A stretch of 64,000 bases of DNA from Thelephora terrestris (Eukaryota; Basidiomycota; Agaricomycetes; Thelephorales; Thelephoraceae): assembly GCA_015956445.1 (NCBI GenBank), contig WIUZ02000002.1, forward strand, positions 1,426,001-1,490,000. Reading direction: 5' to 3'. Positions 22,188 through 33,262 of this stretch are shown here, piece by piece. Within the stretch, counting starts at the first letter, position 1; every line of letters begins with the position of its first letter. A program made the position numbers and the translations under genes. Below the pieces are notes generated by a model. That model was not told the DNA's origin, did not search any database, and was given only the letters and a program-made list of their open reading frames with translations.

Positions 22188-23895
22188 ATGGCCAGAACAA
22201 AACAATGTGCGAAGAGGTCGACGGGGGGCACGTCCACCCATTTTCCGCTCAACCCACCCGGATCTCCCCCAGTTGTCCCCCCATCTTCGTTGCCAGAGCC
22301 TCTCCCTGAAGCTCCTCCCCGCGAACCTTCGATCCTGTCAACCACGCCGCCTCCTTCCGCTCAACCCACACAAGTCAAGATTAAGTCGGTGCGCCTCATA
22401 GTGAAGGAACCGGCGAAGAGCGGAAGCAGATCCCAGGGTGGCGACCATGTGCGTAAACCCATCGCTACTTTGGTCACTCTCAACTTTCTGACCATTTGAC
22501 AGTGGTGTTCGCTGTGCAACGACGGCGGAACACTCCTTGTCGAATGCAGCACTTGCTGGCGTTCGAATTGCTCCGCGTGCATCCCTGGAATCACGGAAAT
22601 CGATGAAGACTCGTTCAAGTTCCTGAACTACCGCTGTCCTGCCTGCCATGGAAGACGACAGCGATTTTACGTGCGTTACCAACAACTTTCACAACTACCA
22701 GACCCTGACTGCCACGATAGGGCCTTTATCAAGGCGACCAGCCCTTCTTCCCCGAAGGCATGCTAATTTCCGAGACGGCCAAATCTGGCCATGGAACCCG
22801 AATCAACAGCAGCCCTCTCGTGATCTTCGAACTGATCCTGGACACCCTTTACAAGGAAGGAACTCCTGCAAAGGCGCTGCACATGCACATGAAGGCCGCG
22901 TTTGCGTCGAACCCCACGGACCTCAAGCTCATCACCTGCGCGTTCGACATCGACCCCGAAAAGACAAAGACCCACCAGACCAGGATGAAGAGGCTTGTGA
23001 AGGGCCTGAATAGGTGAGCACCAGGGCTCAACCGTCGTCACAATCGTGCATACCCAGTGCTGACATATCCCTAGTGGGAACTTCGAACGCATCGTGCTAA
23101 TCATTCAGACACATACGGACAAGGGACATGGTGGCTTGATGTACCGTGGGGATGGAGAGAGTTCCACGTCGTTGAGCTGTGGAATATCCCATGTGAGCAC
23201 TACCCGTTTTTCACAATTTTGCTTCCTTCGCGCTGATCAGCATCAAGTTTTTTGAATCTGTCATCAGCTCGGATCTCCAGGAGTATATCTCGGGGCGCAA
23301 GTATTCTCTGATGGTTCTGGCTGCTTGCGGCTATTTTTTCGACTTCCCTGATGCCCGAGAAGAGCTTCGGGACGCCGTGAACAGGTATGTATGGCCCGTT
23401 TTTTTAGATCAATTACTGACCATACAACCTTGCTCCCACTATTGCAGGTTCAAATTCTGTGATGCGTTCGCCTTTTCCGACCACGGTCTGGACCCGACCC
23501 GCCTCAACCCCTTTATCAACGAGTTCGCAACCGATATCCTGATCACTGGCCACCAATCCGCTGCCTCACTCCCGCTCATCCTATCCTCCTCCTCCACCAT
23601 CCGTTATACCGGGATCCTGCACCTCATGCAGACCGAAACAGGAGTCGCGATGAAGCACTACCAACGCTTCGACCCTACCTCTCGGCCCAGCGGCAGCAGG
23701 TTCCCGCAACAGTGTTCACGGTGTCGCGCTTACCGGCCTTGGAGGGTGCCTTCTCCAGCGAAGAAGAAGTGCAACAAGAGCCAGATGTTCAAATGCAAGT
23801 CGAAAAAGTGCAAGGGTGTCTTCGAGGTTCGCCGTCAGAAGGGATATCGGCCGTTGCCCAAGGATTACGCAAAAATATATCACGCTTTGATTTGA
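22188..23895 (+). CDS. Histone H3-tail mimic / PHD-like finger / putative caspase-fold protein
   Basis: Exons by eye: 22188-22448, 22503-23013, 23075-23192, 23248-23384, 23448-23895. The N-terminus MARTKQCAKRSTGG copies the histone H3 tail (ARTKQTARKSTGG), keeping K4 and the STGG motif. A Pro-rich linker follows. Exon 2 opens WCSLCNDGGTLLVECSTCWR and SNCSACIPG and ends YRCPACHGR: a PHD-like finger with Cys where His is usual. Further on come ERIVLIIQTHTDKGHGGLMY and YSLMVLAACGYFFDF, a His then Cys after beta-strand-like stretches, as in caspase-like or CHAT folds. The C-terminus has CSRCRAYRPW and a basic Cys tail (CKSKKCKGVFE). The expected site of action is chromatin. In exon 2, KAT (about 22733) and FFPEGMLISETAKSGHG (about 22745 on) lie in different frames, so this copy has a one-base shift or a sequencing error there. 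Confidence 0.72.
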
Positions 23896-24055
23896 CTGCT
23901 CATCATGTATTCATCATCTACGTCTTTACCCAATGAATCTGCAATGAATACAAAATGTTTCCCCGATGCGGTTTGCCCAAGGTTTGCCTGTTCCATAGGG
24001 TTCATGTTCCGGTTGCAGCGAGTTGCAAAACAATAGACATGTTTTTAAAAAGGCA

Positions 24056-24240
24056 GGACAGTTTTTCTTTACACTGTGACATATAAACAAAGATATCTGA
24101 ATTTAAAATCGGACATATATCAAACCTGGTGTCGACGGATGGTGCGGTGGGACGTCAAACCGCGGAGAGCGTTCAGTTGAGGGGGCCTCAGGCTCGAATC
24201 TTTGTTTATGTGTCACCGTGTAAACAAGAAAAAACGGTCC
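24056..24240. mobile_element. Small MITE-like inverted-repeat element
   Basis: The left end GGACAGTTTTTCTTTACACT continues to ATAAACAAAGAT (about 24056-24094). It is matched in reverse complement by ATCTTTGTTTATGTGTCACC to AACGGTCC (about 24199-24240), about 40 bases with a few mismatches and a small indel. No clear target duplication is seen. No coding capacity. Confidence 0.6.
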
Positions 24241-24377
24241 TATTTTTTACAATAAAAAAACACGTCTATCCGCTCTCACGTTCCTCTCACTCGGCCGCCA
24301 ATCCACGGAGCGCTCATGAGGAGCCTCATGGTGCCGATCGCGATCAACTCGGTTATGGGTTGAGATCCTTCCTCAAC

Positions 24378-25008
24378 GGCGTCGCTCTCGCGTCGGAGGA
24401 ATGCGTCCATCTGTGTTGGCGCTATCGGCTTCACAGATGGTCGCAAGGTAAGGGGACTGCCTATCCACCGACGAAGCTCTCTCGTCGATGGCAGTTCCCT
24501 TTTGCCACTGCGGGCTCTGGGGGATATTGCCTCACTAACGACGTTGCTCTCGCGTCGGAGGAACACGTCCATCTGTGTTGGCGCTATCGGCTTCACAGAT
24601 GGTCGCAAGACAAGGGGACTGCCTATCCACCGACGAAGCCTCTCTCGTCGATGGCAGTTCCCTTTCACAACAATGTGGTCATTGCCACTGCGGGCTCTGG
24701 GGGATTTGCCTCACTAACGACGTTGCTCTCGCGTCGGAGGAACACGTCCATCTGTGTTGGCGCTATCGGCTTCACAGATGGTTGCAAGGTAAGGGGACTG
24801 CTTATCCACCGACGAAGCTCTCTCGTCGATAGCAGTTCCCTTTTGCCACTGCGGGCTCTGGGGGATATCACCTCACTAACGACGTTGCTCTCACGTCAGA
24901 GGAACGCGCCCATCTGTGTTGGCGCTATCGGCTTCACAGATTGTTGGACAAGGGGGCTGCCTATCCACCGACGAAGCCTCTCTCGTTGATGGCAGTTCCG
25001 TTTCATAC
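24378..25008. repeat. Tandem repeat, four units of about 160-180 bp
   Basis: Units begin near GTCGCTCTCGCGTCGGAGGA, at about 24380, 24541, 24721 and 24881. They contain CATCTGTGTTGGCGCTATCG and GGCTTCACAGATGG. Unit 2 carries a 20-base insert (AACAATGTGGTCATT region) relative to units 1 and 3. Unit 4 is partial and more diverged. ORFs across it are shadows of the repeat. Confidence 0.85.
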
Positions 25009-25705
25009 TGTATTTTGTTAACTTCTAGAGATTCCATCACTGATTTCGCAACAGATAGTGTCCCCCCTTGTCTTCCATCGCTCCAGCAGGATCTTCGGCA
25101 ATGTCCTTTACGCCAAACGACTGCAGACACTCTGCGGACCTTCCCAGACTGAACCGTTGACCAGCTTCCGCAAAGACAATGATCACGAGGGCGTTGAAAT
25201 AAAATCCTGGGCCCTATTGCCAAGGCTCCTTTTTTGATGGTGAATGTACATAATAATGGTGAAAGGATACCACGCAAACGGTTTAAGCCAACTTGAAGCG
25301 CCAACGTCACGGTCCAACCTTTGCTCCTTTGTAAATCAAACGCAATCGGTTAGACTTAATTAAGCTGTCAAGCGGGTAATCCCGAGTCCCGAGCTAGTGA
25401 GTGATGCATGACGTCGCGGACCGGATCGGCAAGACTGACGACGCCAACAAGCAAACGCTCTGATGGTCCAACGCCCAACGCCCAACACGCATACGCGACA
25501 CGTCTTCACGTCTTCGAACCAGCGACAGTGACTGAGCCCTTTGCTTTCTTGTGGAAAACGGTCCAGGCCCAACAAAACGCGAAGGGTTGTCACGCGCACC
25601 GATCAATGATCAATGCGGCCTTTCAGAGTGGCCTCCAGCGGCGTACGGTACTTAACTTGTGCCAATCGCGTGCTGGGTGGCTCGACTTCCCTCGACTTCC
25701 AACTT
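25009..25705. other. Intergenic, probable promoter of WD40-like gene
   Basis: No gene supported. Region lies between the tandem repeat and the WD40-like start codon. Confidence 0.35.
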
Positions 25706-25707
25706 CC

Positions 25708-25748
25708 AACACCACCACCACCACCACCACCACCACCACCACCACCAC
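25708..25748 (+). repeat. (ACC)n microsatellite in the 5' leader
   Basis: About 13 ACC triplets directly 5' of the start codon at 25760. If an upstream Met were used it would encode polyproline; the Met at 25760 is preferred because the WD40-type sequence starts soon after it. Confidence 0.9.
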
Positions 25749-25759
25749 CTCCCCTCTCC

Positions 25760-27892
25760 ATGGCTCACGATAACTCGAACCCTTACCGACTTCTAGTCAC
25801 TCTCAACGGTCAACACACTGACACCATCACCTGTATGCAGTTCTCACCCTGTGGGGAGTATTTAGTCACTGGTGCCGACGACCTTCGAATGAATGTTTTT
25901 GACTGCGCTGACAATTTCAAAAACATCCTGAGCATCAGTTCTACTTCCCCCGCTAGTGCGATCTGTTGGGACCCTGAAAAGCCCAGGTCTTGTTTCGTGG
26001 GCTACAGTAGCGGTGCAGTCGTTTCCCACACATTTGGGAAGGATCAAGAAGAATGGGCCGCAGAGATCTTATTGTTCAACGGACGTTGTCGCGTTGTGGC
26101 TTTGGCTTGGGACAGCATGCTTGCTGTTGCGACAGAAAGGAATGTCTTTTTGATTAATGATATTAAAGCTAGTGAGTCAGCTTGGTTTGTACTCCACACA
26201 AAGGCTAAAAGACGCCTCGCAGGTACTGATGGCCAGCGTGGAACAGTTGACATCCAGCGCGGAGCGATTACCATCTCACCCCCAGCTACGAACCACGGAC
26301 AGCCCGAACCGAGGTCTATCTGTTTCACCCCTGACGGTTCTTTGGTCATTGCGTATTTGGAGCACGGCGTCGTGTACGTAGTCTCTAGACCTCAACAACT
26401 TTTTTGCGTGCCTGACCAGACTCCAGGTGCTGGTCGCCCGACGGAAAGACTTTAAATGGACGTTCATACCTCGCGCCCTACGCATGTACGCACACGGCGA
26501 ATCTCAGTTATGCCTCCTACATCAAAGCTGATTTTCGTTTGTAACAGCGGCCGATTCTTTTATTCTCAAAAATTGGACCTCTTTGTCGTGCACAACCTCT
26601 ACGACGGGTTCGATGCGTATATGATGAAATCACGTGCCCATTTTCGCTCGTATCGGTTCCCAGCGTCGGAAAAGGACAACGTTCCGTTATCCTGTATCGT
26701 TATCAATGATGGGAGGCATATTGTATGTGGAACGACCTCCGGCAAGGCAGTCGTACTGGATGCGATAACTCTGGCCCACCAGGCGGACCTCCTCCACTGT
26801 CGTAAGTGTCTGTTCCCTTGCTTTTCCGTTCCACTTGCTTAATAATGGGGGTAGATCCCGGCCTTGTTCAAGATGTGGTGGGTGTTTTTATTGAGTGTGC
26901 GTAGAACATAGACCCACTCAATGGGATTTACAGGCACACTGCAGCAAGAATGGAGTGAACATCCTAGCGACGAGCGCATCCGAGAAAGGCCCCGAAACAA
27001 CAATCAAGATCTGGACCGCTGATGTTGTCTCGTGTCAATCAACCGGTTAGTCCTGAGGATATTTTGTTTTTTCACTTCTCATATCATGTGCAGGCTATGC
27101 GGATCGAATCACCGTGAGTGACGTAGGTCATTACAGATAGTACAGATATTCACTAGTCTCCAGGAAGCCTTCCGGGGTATAATCGACCTTCTCGGCGATT
27201 TGTGCGCACGAGTCATCCGCTGGCGTAGTCGGACGATCGAAATCCCAGTTCTCTCCCTTATTTTCTGGACGCTGGTACTTCTCACTGTGGTTACCGTGTT
27301 TTCTTATTTCAATGCGAGCACCCTTGAGGTAAGCTTAAACCCTGTTCTGAGAACAATCATCCGACCCCTCTACCAGGAATTTCGCTTGTCTTTAACTTCT
27401 GCATGCCGTTCGTTCTGGGCTATTTTGAAGGACATATTCTTGAAGAATGGACAAGTGCTCCAGAAGGCCATCATATTCAGTGTTCGCGCGTGCTACTTGT
27501 TCCTCAAAGGAGTCGTGATTGCGCTGTACACATTTTTGGAAGAAGAACAGGTCAGCGTGACCTCTACCGAGTCCAGAGTCACGCCGGGGGACAGCCTCAA
27601 GCTTGTAGACATACTCAAAAAGCAAGACACGGAGACTGCACGAGGGAGCAGTCTCGTAATCGACGTTTCCAATACGCGGGATGACGAATCGCTGGATACG
27701 GTCGCCGTGCCAGCGCAAGTCGGTATCGCTCTTGACTGGGCGGTTTCCGTCGGGTTTCTGCGTTTTGAGGCTGGTATACCTCCAATGGAGGACGTATTTG
27801 ACCGTGGGGTGACTACGGACATTCAGGTTTACACCGCAGGCCCCACCAGTTCAACGCTTGGCGTTCAGACTTCGGACCAGGTGAAAAACTAG
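25760..27892 (+). CDS. WD40-like protein with C-terminal membrane anchor (copy 2)
   Basis: MAHDNSNPYRLLVTLNGQHT opens a WD40-like propeller: TITCMQFSPCGEYLVTGADD, LRMNVFD, ASAICWDPEKPRSCFVGYSS, VVALAWDSMLAVATERNVFL, SICFTPDGSLVIAYLEHGVV. Later blocks lie at about 26510-26800 (VVHNLYDGFDAYMMKSRAHF, CIVINDGRHIVCGTTSGKAV) and about 26950 (SEKGPETTIKIWTADVV). The last exon (about 27165-27892) has a membrane segment (PVLSLIFWTLVLLTVVTVFS) and a 190-residue tail. The plan matches the minus-strand gene at 4.3-5.7 kb. Between 26400 and 26520, and again near 26940, I could not find a splice pattern that keeps a single frame, so the gene may be damaged or have unusual introns. Function unknown. Confidence 0.6.
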
Positions 27893-29219
27893 ACGAGCGC
27901 CCTCGCCTTGTTTTCACTGATGAAACGTTCTCGCGCCTTCCCGGTCTAACTTACTTTACTGTTATCATACCTCATGAAGTTGTCGAGCGACTATTTGTGT
28001 TAATTATTGTTCCACTGCATCCGGAATGCAATGAGCGATTGGGGATTGACTTGGTTTCACCACATCGATTGAACGATCGAGTAACTAAAGAAGTGGCGTT
28101 GTCACTTAATCGTGGCACCGACTTCGACGTCAAGCCGCTGATCCGAACTCCGGTACCTGAGCCGCATTCCGCTCGTAAGCGCTAAGTTCATCACCCGCTC
28201 CCCATTTCCCTCACTGTTCCATCTCCTGCCCTCCACTATCTCTCTTTTCCGCCCTCGGAACCCAACAAATCGACCGGCCATCCTTTAACACATTGCGCAA
28301 CACCCTTCGTTTGGCATAAAAGTCGTCCGTTCTTTCCAGTGCACGCCTCGCGTCGACCGCGCCCTCGCCTCAAACCCACCCGACATCTCGTCCTTCGACA
28401 CCTCTGCCTTCGCCCCTGCCGCTCTCAAATCTCTCTTTTATAAATCTACGGGTGCTATTCTACAAATCCCGACCATTTCCATGCCAAACGGCTGCCGCCA
28501 ACAGTACCTATCCCAACTCTTGGCTCTCTCTCTTCTCCTCGCTTTCTCCCCTTCTCTCTCTTTCTCCTCCCTCTCGAATCTCCCCTCTTCGCGCAAATCG
28601 GCCGCCTCTCAGCCCCAGGTTACCCCAACACCTTGAATTTTAGAAGAAATTTGGAAGGATAACGGGTTACCGCTGAGTGGATCGTGTCTCCTTTTCTCTG
28701 CACCCTCTCTTTTCTCTCCCTCGTCTATTAACGCGTTTCAATTTGATTTTCGCCTGGTTTTGACATCTATCAAAATTCTTCTTAGCCTCGTCCAGATCAA
28801 CCTCGGACCCTTCCTATTTTCCCGGACTCACCAAACCTCCGCGATGCCAAGACTCGTTGCCAGTCGTTGCCCCGCAAGACCTCCTCCCTCTATATCGGCT
28901 GGCCGAGTTCTGAGATCTGAGATCTGAGAACTCGCGCCTCAAAACCATCTCCTCCGCCCTCTCCCTTCCATCAACCCCGCCTTACCTTCTCACCACCCGT
29001 ATACGCCAGCCTTTCCCCATTTATATACCTCGAGCGTCAACGTTCACCACCACTCCAACTTTTATTTTCTTCTGATCCACTTTCTCAAAGACACGGACAC
29101 AATCTCTTACGCAGTCAGTTGTTCACTCCTACTCAGAGAATCACTCGTATTCTTGCTCAAACACCCCGTTCGTAGGCCTCTGCAAGATCAGGTCATAAAC
29201 CAAGAAACAGAAACAAAAC
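27893..29219. promoter_or_regulatory. Long intergenic region with strongly pyrimidine-rich stretch
   Basis: No convincing gene. From about 28200 to 29180 the plus strand is C/T-rich (for example TCTCTCTTCTCCTCGCTTTC near 28530), as in long basidiomycete 5' leaders. A TTTATATACCTCG motif near 29020 could be a TATA box for the downstream gene. A short direct repeat GATCTGAGATCTGAGA lies near 28915. Confidence 0.4.
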
Positions 29220-29890
29220 ATGCGCCCTTTCTGCCCACGATGCTTTCGCCCATATGGGCACCTACCCAAGGATAGCGTTGTTGTTCCGCCCTGTGGTAAG
29301 AAAAATTACAATATCTTCATAAACCTGCTAAGCGCTAATGGCTGCAGGACATGCGAGGTGCTACGGGTGTGCAAGAAAAAAAAGGTTTCGCATCTGTTCC
29401 CCAGCCTGTGAGGAAACTATCGAAGCATCATCAGTCGTATTTGTGACCTTTGACTACATCAATCTCAACGATGGCGACTGGTGTGTGCAGCGACTTTTCA
29501 CTAAGCCATGGCTTATACTCGTTTAGGGCGAAGAAGTTGATAGCTGCGCAAAACGCATCACAGTCTGTTGACAAGATTACCCTCGATGACACCTGCGACC
29601 TGCTGGAAGAGGAACGCTCTGAGGCAAACCTCGCTCTCCAAGCCTTTGATCTTGGTTCCCCTTTACAGGCCGCTCTCGAGGTTCTTGTTTATGAGACTAA
29701 CAACGTTGAAGAAGAGGAAGGTAGAATTCTGACTGCCATCGCCATGGAGACCCGAAGGCTCGAAGAGTTGGAGTTCGAAGTATGTATTTTCTTCTGCGTC
29801 TCAACACTTGTGACTCAGGTGAGGCACAAAGATCCAGGTAGCGAAGTCGCAACTGGAACGACAGAAGGCGATGGATTGTGATTTGTTGTA
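29220..29890 (+). CDS. RING-like zinc-finger coiled-coil protein (copy C)
   Basis: MRPFCPRCFRPYGHL, then VVPPCG, an intron of about 50 bases (about 29295-29345, GTAAG..GCAG), then HARCYGCARKKRFRICSPAC: a ring-type Cys/His layout. Coiled-coil exons follow after further introns: KLIAAQNASQSVDKITLDDT, CDLLEEERSEANLALQAFDL, EEEGRILTAIAMETRRLEEL. The last exon begins at about 29839 as VAKSQLERQKAMDCDLL and stops at about 29890. The sequence GHARC directly after the intron matches the GHAIC junction in the minus-strand copy at 17376-18081, a conserved intron position. Function unknown. Confidence 0.68.
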
Positions 29891-30404
29891 GTCAAGACAC
29901 GTGTAGCGAACAAGTTCAGGAAGAAAGGGGCATAATGCACACTGGTTGTCTGGTATTCGTGTATATCATCATGTCGTTGCAATTGGATGGTTGTGTTGTC
30001 CAAAATTCGCGAACAACAGGATAAATTTTCCGAGTCGTCACCACATGATCGAGGCCCAATTTTTTTTTGGCATTCGACTATCGTTCAGAACGTTCAACGT
30101 TCACCTCCACAGACCCTCAGCTCTGGATCTGGGTACTGAGCACTTCAGTCCCCATGTTTTGGTTCGTCCCCCGCGACCACGTAGCCAGTGCTCGCTCATT
30201 TTATCGGTCTTCAACGTGAGTCGGCGCATTTCAGCAGATCTTTCTGAGCCCAGCGCTCACATTCCCAGACCTTCGGCCGACTTCCTCTTGGTTCCACTGC
30301 CGGATTTCAGCCCACTTGGATCGCTCACCCCCGATGTTGAATTTTCGCTTTTGCAATACATCGGCGCTGCTTCTTTACTTCGCCGTATTTCAAGGCCCAC
30401 CCCC

Positions 30405-30758
30405 ATGGATCGCACTCCCCCAGTTAACGCGGAATCCTCAAGTCTTCCTAGTATACATGGCACGCCTCACGGAGGGTCGTTCAGTCGGGAAGATGTTCGG
30501 TATCCCAATTCGCATGTTCCACACTGGCCTCTGCCTACAGGTTTTGGTGAGTTGCGAATACAACATCTGCCCCCGTCTGCGGCCTTCGCCAACAATTCAC
30601 TGGTATTTGTTGAAATCATGAAGCTTCTCCAATCCTCCGTGCTATTGGTAACACATCCGCACGCCATTTGCGATCTGCAGCGAAGCACTTGGATAGCATT
30701 CTCAACAGCGGCTGCTATGTCTAGTATCCCCGGCCTCGAGGCGACTCCTTTAAAATGA
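30405..30758 (+). CDS. Uncharacterised Pro/Ser-rich ORF
   Basis: An open frame runs from 29946, but the Met at 30405 (MDRTPPVNAESSSLPSIHGT) looks the more natural start. The sequence FSREDVRYPNSHVPHWPLP follows. It may be the first exon of the gene at 30843-32191, since both are low in complexity and in the same direction. No domain recognised. Confidence 0.35.
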   Translation: MDRTPPVNAESSSLPSIHGTPHGGSFSREDVRYPNSHVPHWPLPTGFGELRIQHLPPSAAFANNSLVFVEIMKLLQSSVLLVTHPHAICDLQRSTWIAFSTAAAMSSIPGLEATPLK

Positions 30759-30842
30759 CACGGAGGATCACGTGGTGGTCTTTCAAACTACGGTACCCCC
30801 ATCCCCTCGACCCCCATTCCTCCACCGACATTTTATCTGACA

Positions 30843-32191
30843 ATGACTTCTGGTCACAAGCGTCCACTCTCTCCCGTCGCGATGCACGATTCTTCTCGCC
30901 CCCATAAGGCCCTGCGACCTCACGATCTGGCTAGCCAACGAGTGGCACTGAGTGAACATCCGCAACGGGAAACTGCCCCCCAGTCCACACAAGCGGGGGA
31001 TAGGGTCCCTGCCCCTGTGTTCACCTTCGGTGACGCCAGAGGTATGTCACTTTTCTCATACGTGTAGAACAGTTGAGAAGTGTTCTTTCAGCAACAACTC
31101 CATTCACGTTCACCCCAAAAAATTCATTCAATGGGGTTACCACACCCGCTTCCACGGTTCCTGGTGAACCAGCCCTCGATGCCAACGTCTCCCCCCTCAG
31201 CGGCGATGATCCCTCACCCTCCCCCATTGGTGCCAATGCACACTCTTCGAACACCACCACTCCCGACAAAGAACCGATCGCTGTTTCGGGCCCCTTTGCG
31301 ACTTCCGAGTTTGCTAATCCCACTGCCCTCATTTCTTGCTCAAACGACCGCCATCATCAATACCTCAAAGAGCCGATCCGAGAGAATGCCTCTGCAGATG
31401 ACCCCATGGGACTCGCCATGTATTTGGAATCTCCATCTTCTTCCATGCGTGCGTGAGCCCATCCGCTTTTCACTCGTTCGGAAACTGATTTCCCACACCG
31501 TTTAGCAGCTCACGAACCCGCCATCTCTGGTGAAATTTCTGACGAAGAACAAAGTGTGTTGTCCTATGCAGACGAATACCTTATGGAAGGGCCAGCCATT
31601 ATCCCTGGGACAAGACATTCCACGCCCAATGGTCGTAGACTCCCCCATGTGACGATTTCTTCCAGGGAGCATTCCTTGTACCAAGGTCGCAAGCGTGGTT
31701 CGGAGGGAGTCCTTGTCGAATCCCCCAGCCCCATCGATGCCCTCCAACGCTTATCGAGGTCAGACGGACAAACTCCTAACCCGCTCGCTGGTCAAGGTGT
31801 CTTGGATCCCGACCACGATCCCAGTACCCACCCAATCCCAGGTAGGCCTGAATCAACAACGCCCAGAAATGGCTTGACAAATGAAGGCGAGGTCCACAGC
31901 ACCTCTATGGGCGTCCCGGGCGTTGAGACTCCTCGCAACCTCCACAGCTACCCAGCTCCCAGGAACGTCGCTCCCGGGTCATTTCTAGACCCAGACGAGG
32001 ATGCTACCCTCCAAAACCGCAGTCTCGCACACGACGGTGCTGCACCAACCACGGTTAACCCTTCCGTTCCCCCTCGCGTTCGTTTCCGGGGTGTCTTTAT
32101 TGTTGGGAATGGTGCTCCCATAAGGATCGATGAGGGCATAGAAGTCCGTTTGAGAGATGGAGTTGGTGGACAGGTTGACTTCATCATGTGA
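30843..32191 (+). CDS. Uncharacterised Pro/Ser-rich protein, multi-exon
   Basis: MTSGHKRPLSPVAMHDSSRP starts an exon ending in FTFGDAR at the donor near 31041. The next exon (about 31093-31455) reads TPFTFTPKNSFNGVTTPAST and on to AMYLESPSSSM. After a short intron the final exon (about 31506-32191) runs AHEPAISGEISDEEQSVLSY to FRGVFIVGNGAPIRIDEGIE and GGQVDFIM. Mostly disordered. The last 40 residues are the only compact-looking part. No known domain. It sits directly upstream of a fold-back element whose insertion point is about 90 bases beyond the stop. Confidence 0.5.
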
Positions 32192-32283
32192 TGACGTTTT
32201 CACTTCCCTCTTTTTTGGTCAACGAATCAGTATGGTTTTTCTCATACTCTCTGTACTCGTATCATTAGCGCTGTCGCTTCAAA

Positions 32284-32784
32284 CACTGGGGGCAGGGGCA
32301 CCTGGAATCAGTGATTACATCTTGATTACATGGTGAATTCATGTGCACTTTTCAATGATTGTAATCACCGATTCCAGGTTGATTACATTTCAAATGTTAC
32401 CTTGACATGTGATCCAACCAATGTCCACCAATTCCATTTGAAATGTTCTCAACAAATGTTTCTGGGATGCTTTTGACCTGTCAGCAAAAATGATACTGCA
32501 ATGTAGTCAACATGTTCTTCAATCGTCCGAGATGTAATCTAAATGCGCTCAAAAACATGAGATGTTTTCACAATGTGCCCAGTGGGCACATTCAGGAAAC
32601 ATTGCTTGGGAACATCTTGAGGAAATTTCAAATGGAGTTGGTGGCAACAGTTGGATTACATGTCAAGGTAACATTTGAAATGTAATCAACCTGGAATCGG
32701 CGATTACAATCATTGAAAAGTGCACATGAACTCACCATGTAATCAAGATGTAATCACCGATTCCAGGTGCCCCTGCCCCCAGTG
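32284..32784. mobile_element. CACTG-ended fold-back MITE, 501 bp (copy 1)
   Basis: The ends CACTGGGGGCAGGGGCACCT and its complement are flanked by AAA (32281-32283, 32785-32787), a 3-base target duplication. The terminal inverted repeat is about 170-180 bases long. The interior has AAATGT/ACATTT motifs. The copy at 46178-46678 is the same length and nearly the same sequence in the opposite orientation. CACT(G/A) ends with 3-base duplications are the hallmark of CACTA-type transposons. Confidence 0.92.
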
Positions 32785-32787
32785 AAA

Positions 32788-33262
32788 AGTTCTCAATCTA
32801 CATGTCCTAACCTCCCCCTGCTCGCAAGCCGCGCAAACTATGAGGGAAATCTTTGGAAACCAGGAGATCGTCGGAAAATACCATCAAAAAAGAGATTTTT
32901 TTGCCGTTCAACCCGAATTCAACCCGCCGCCCGATCGGGAACTTCAGGCAGCGATCAGCACAACTTTCGACCAGATCCACTATCACCTCTCATTACCGAT
33001 GGAAATACTCAGGGTGGTATGGAAAACCCGCATCTGGCTGATGACGTTAATGCAGTCAATTTTTTCTTGGCAAATAATTAACTCAGATCGATGAAGTCAC
33101 AACTTTCCCAATCCTCAAAGGGCTCTTTGTGACACAACCGACATCGCGATCCACCAATATGGTTCGTGGCTCACTACCCTCTTGCCTTCAACCCCCACAA
33201 GTCCAACCCCCACAAGCCACAGTCCAAATCGAAAGGCTACTGAACCCGCCCTGTCGCCTGCC
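32788..33262. other. Intergenic, possible small exon material
   Basis: Short open frames exist (about 32840-33094), but none shows a recognisable domain. Probably the upstream region of the next gene. Confidence 0.35.

Noticed and set aside
29815-30003. Minus-strand frame overlapping the 3' end of RING-like copy C
   Set aside because: No similarity to neighbouring families and it overlaps a better-supported coding exon.
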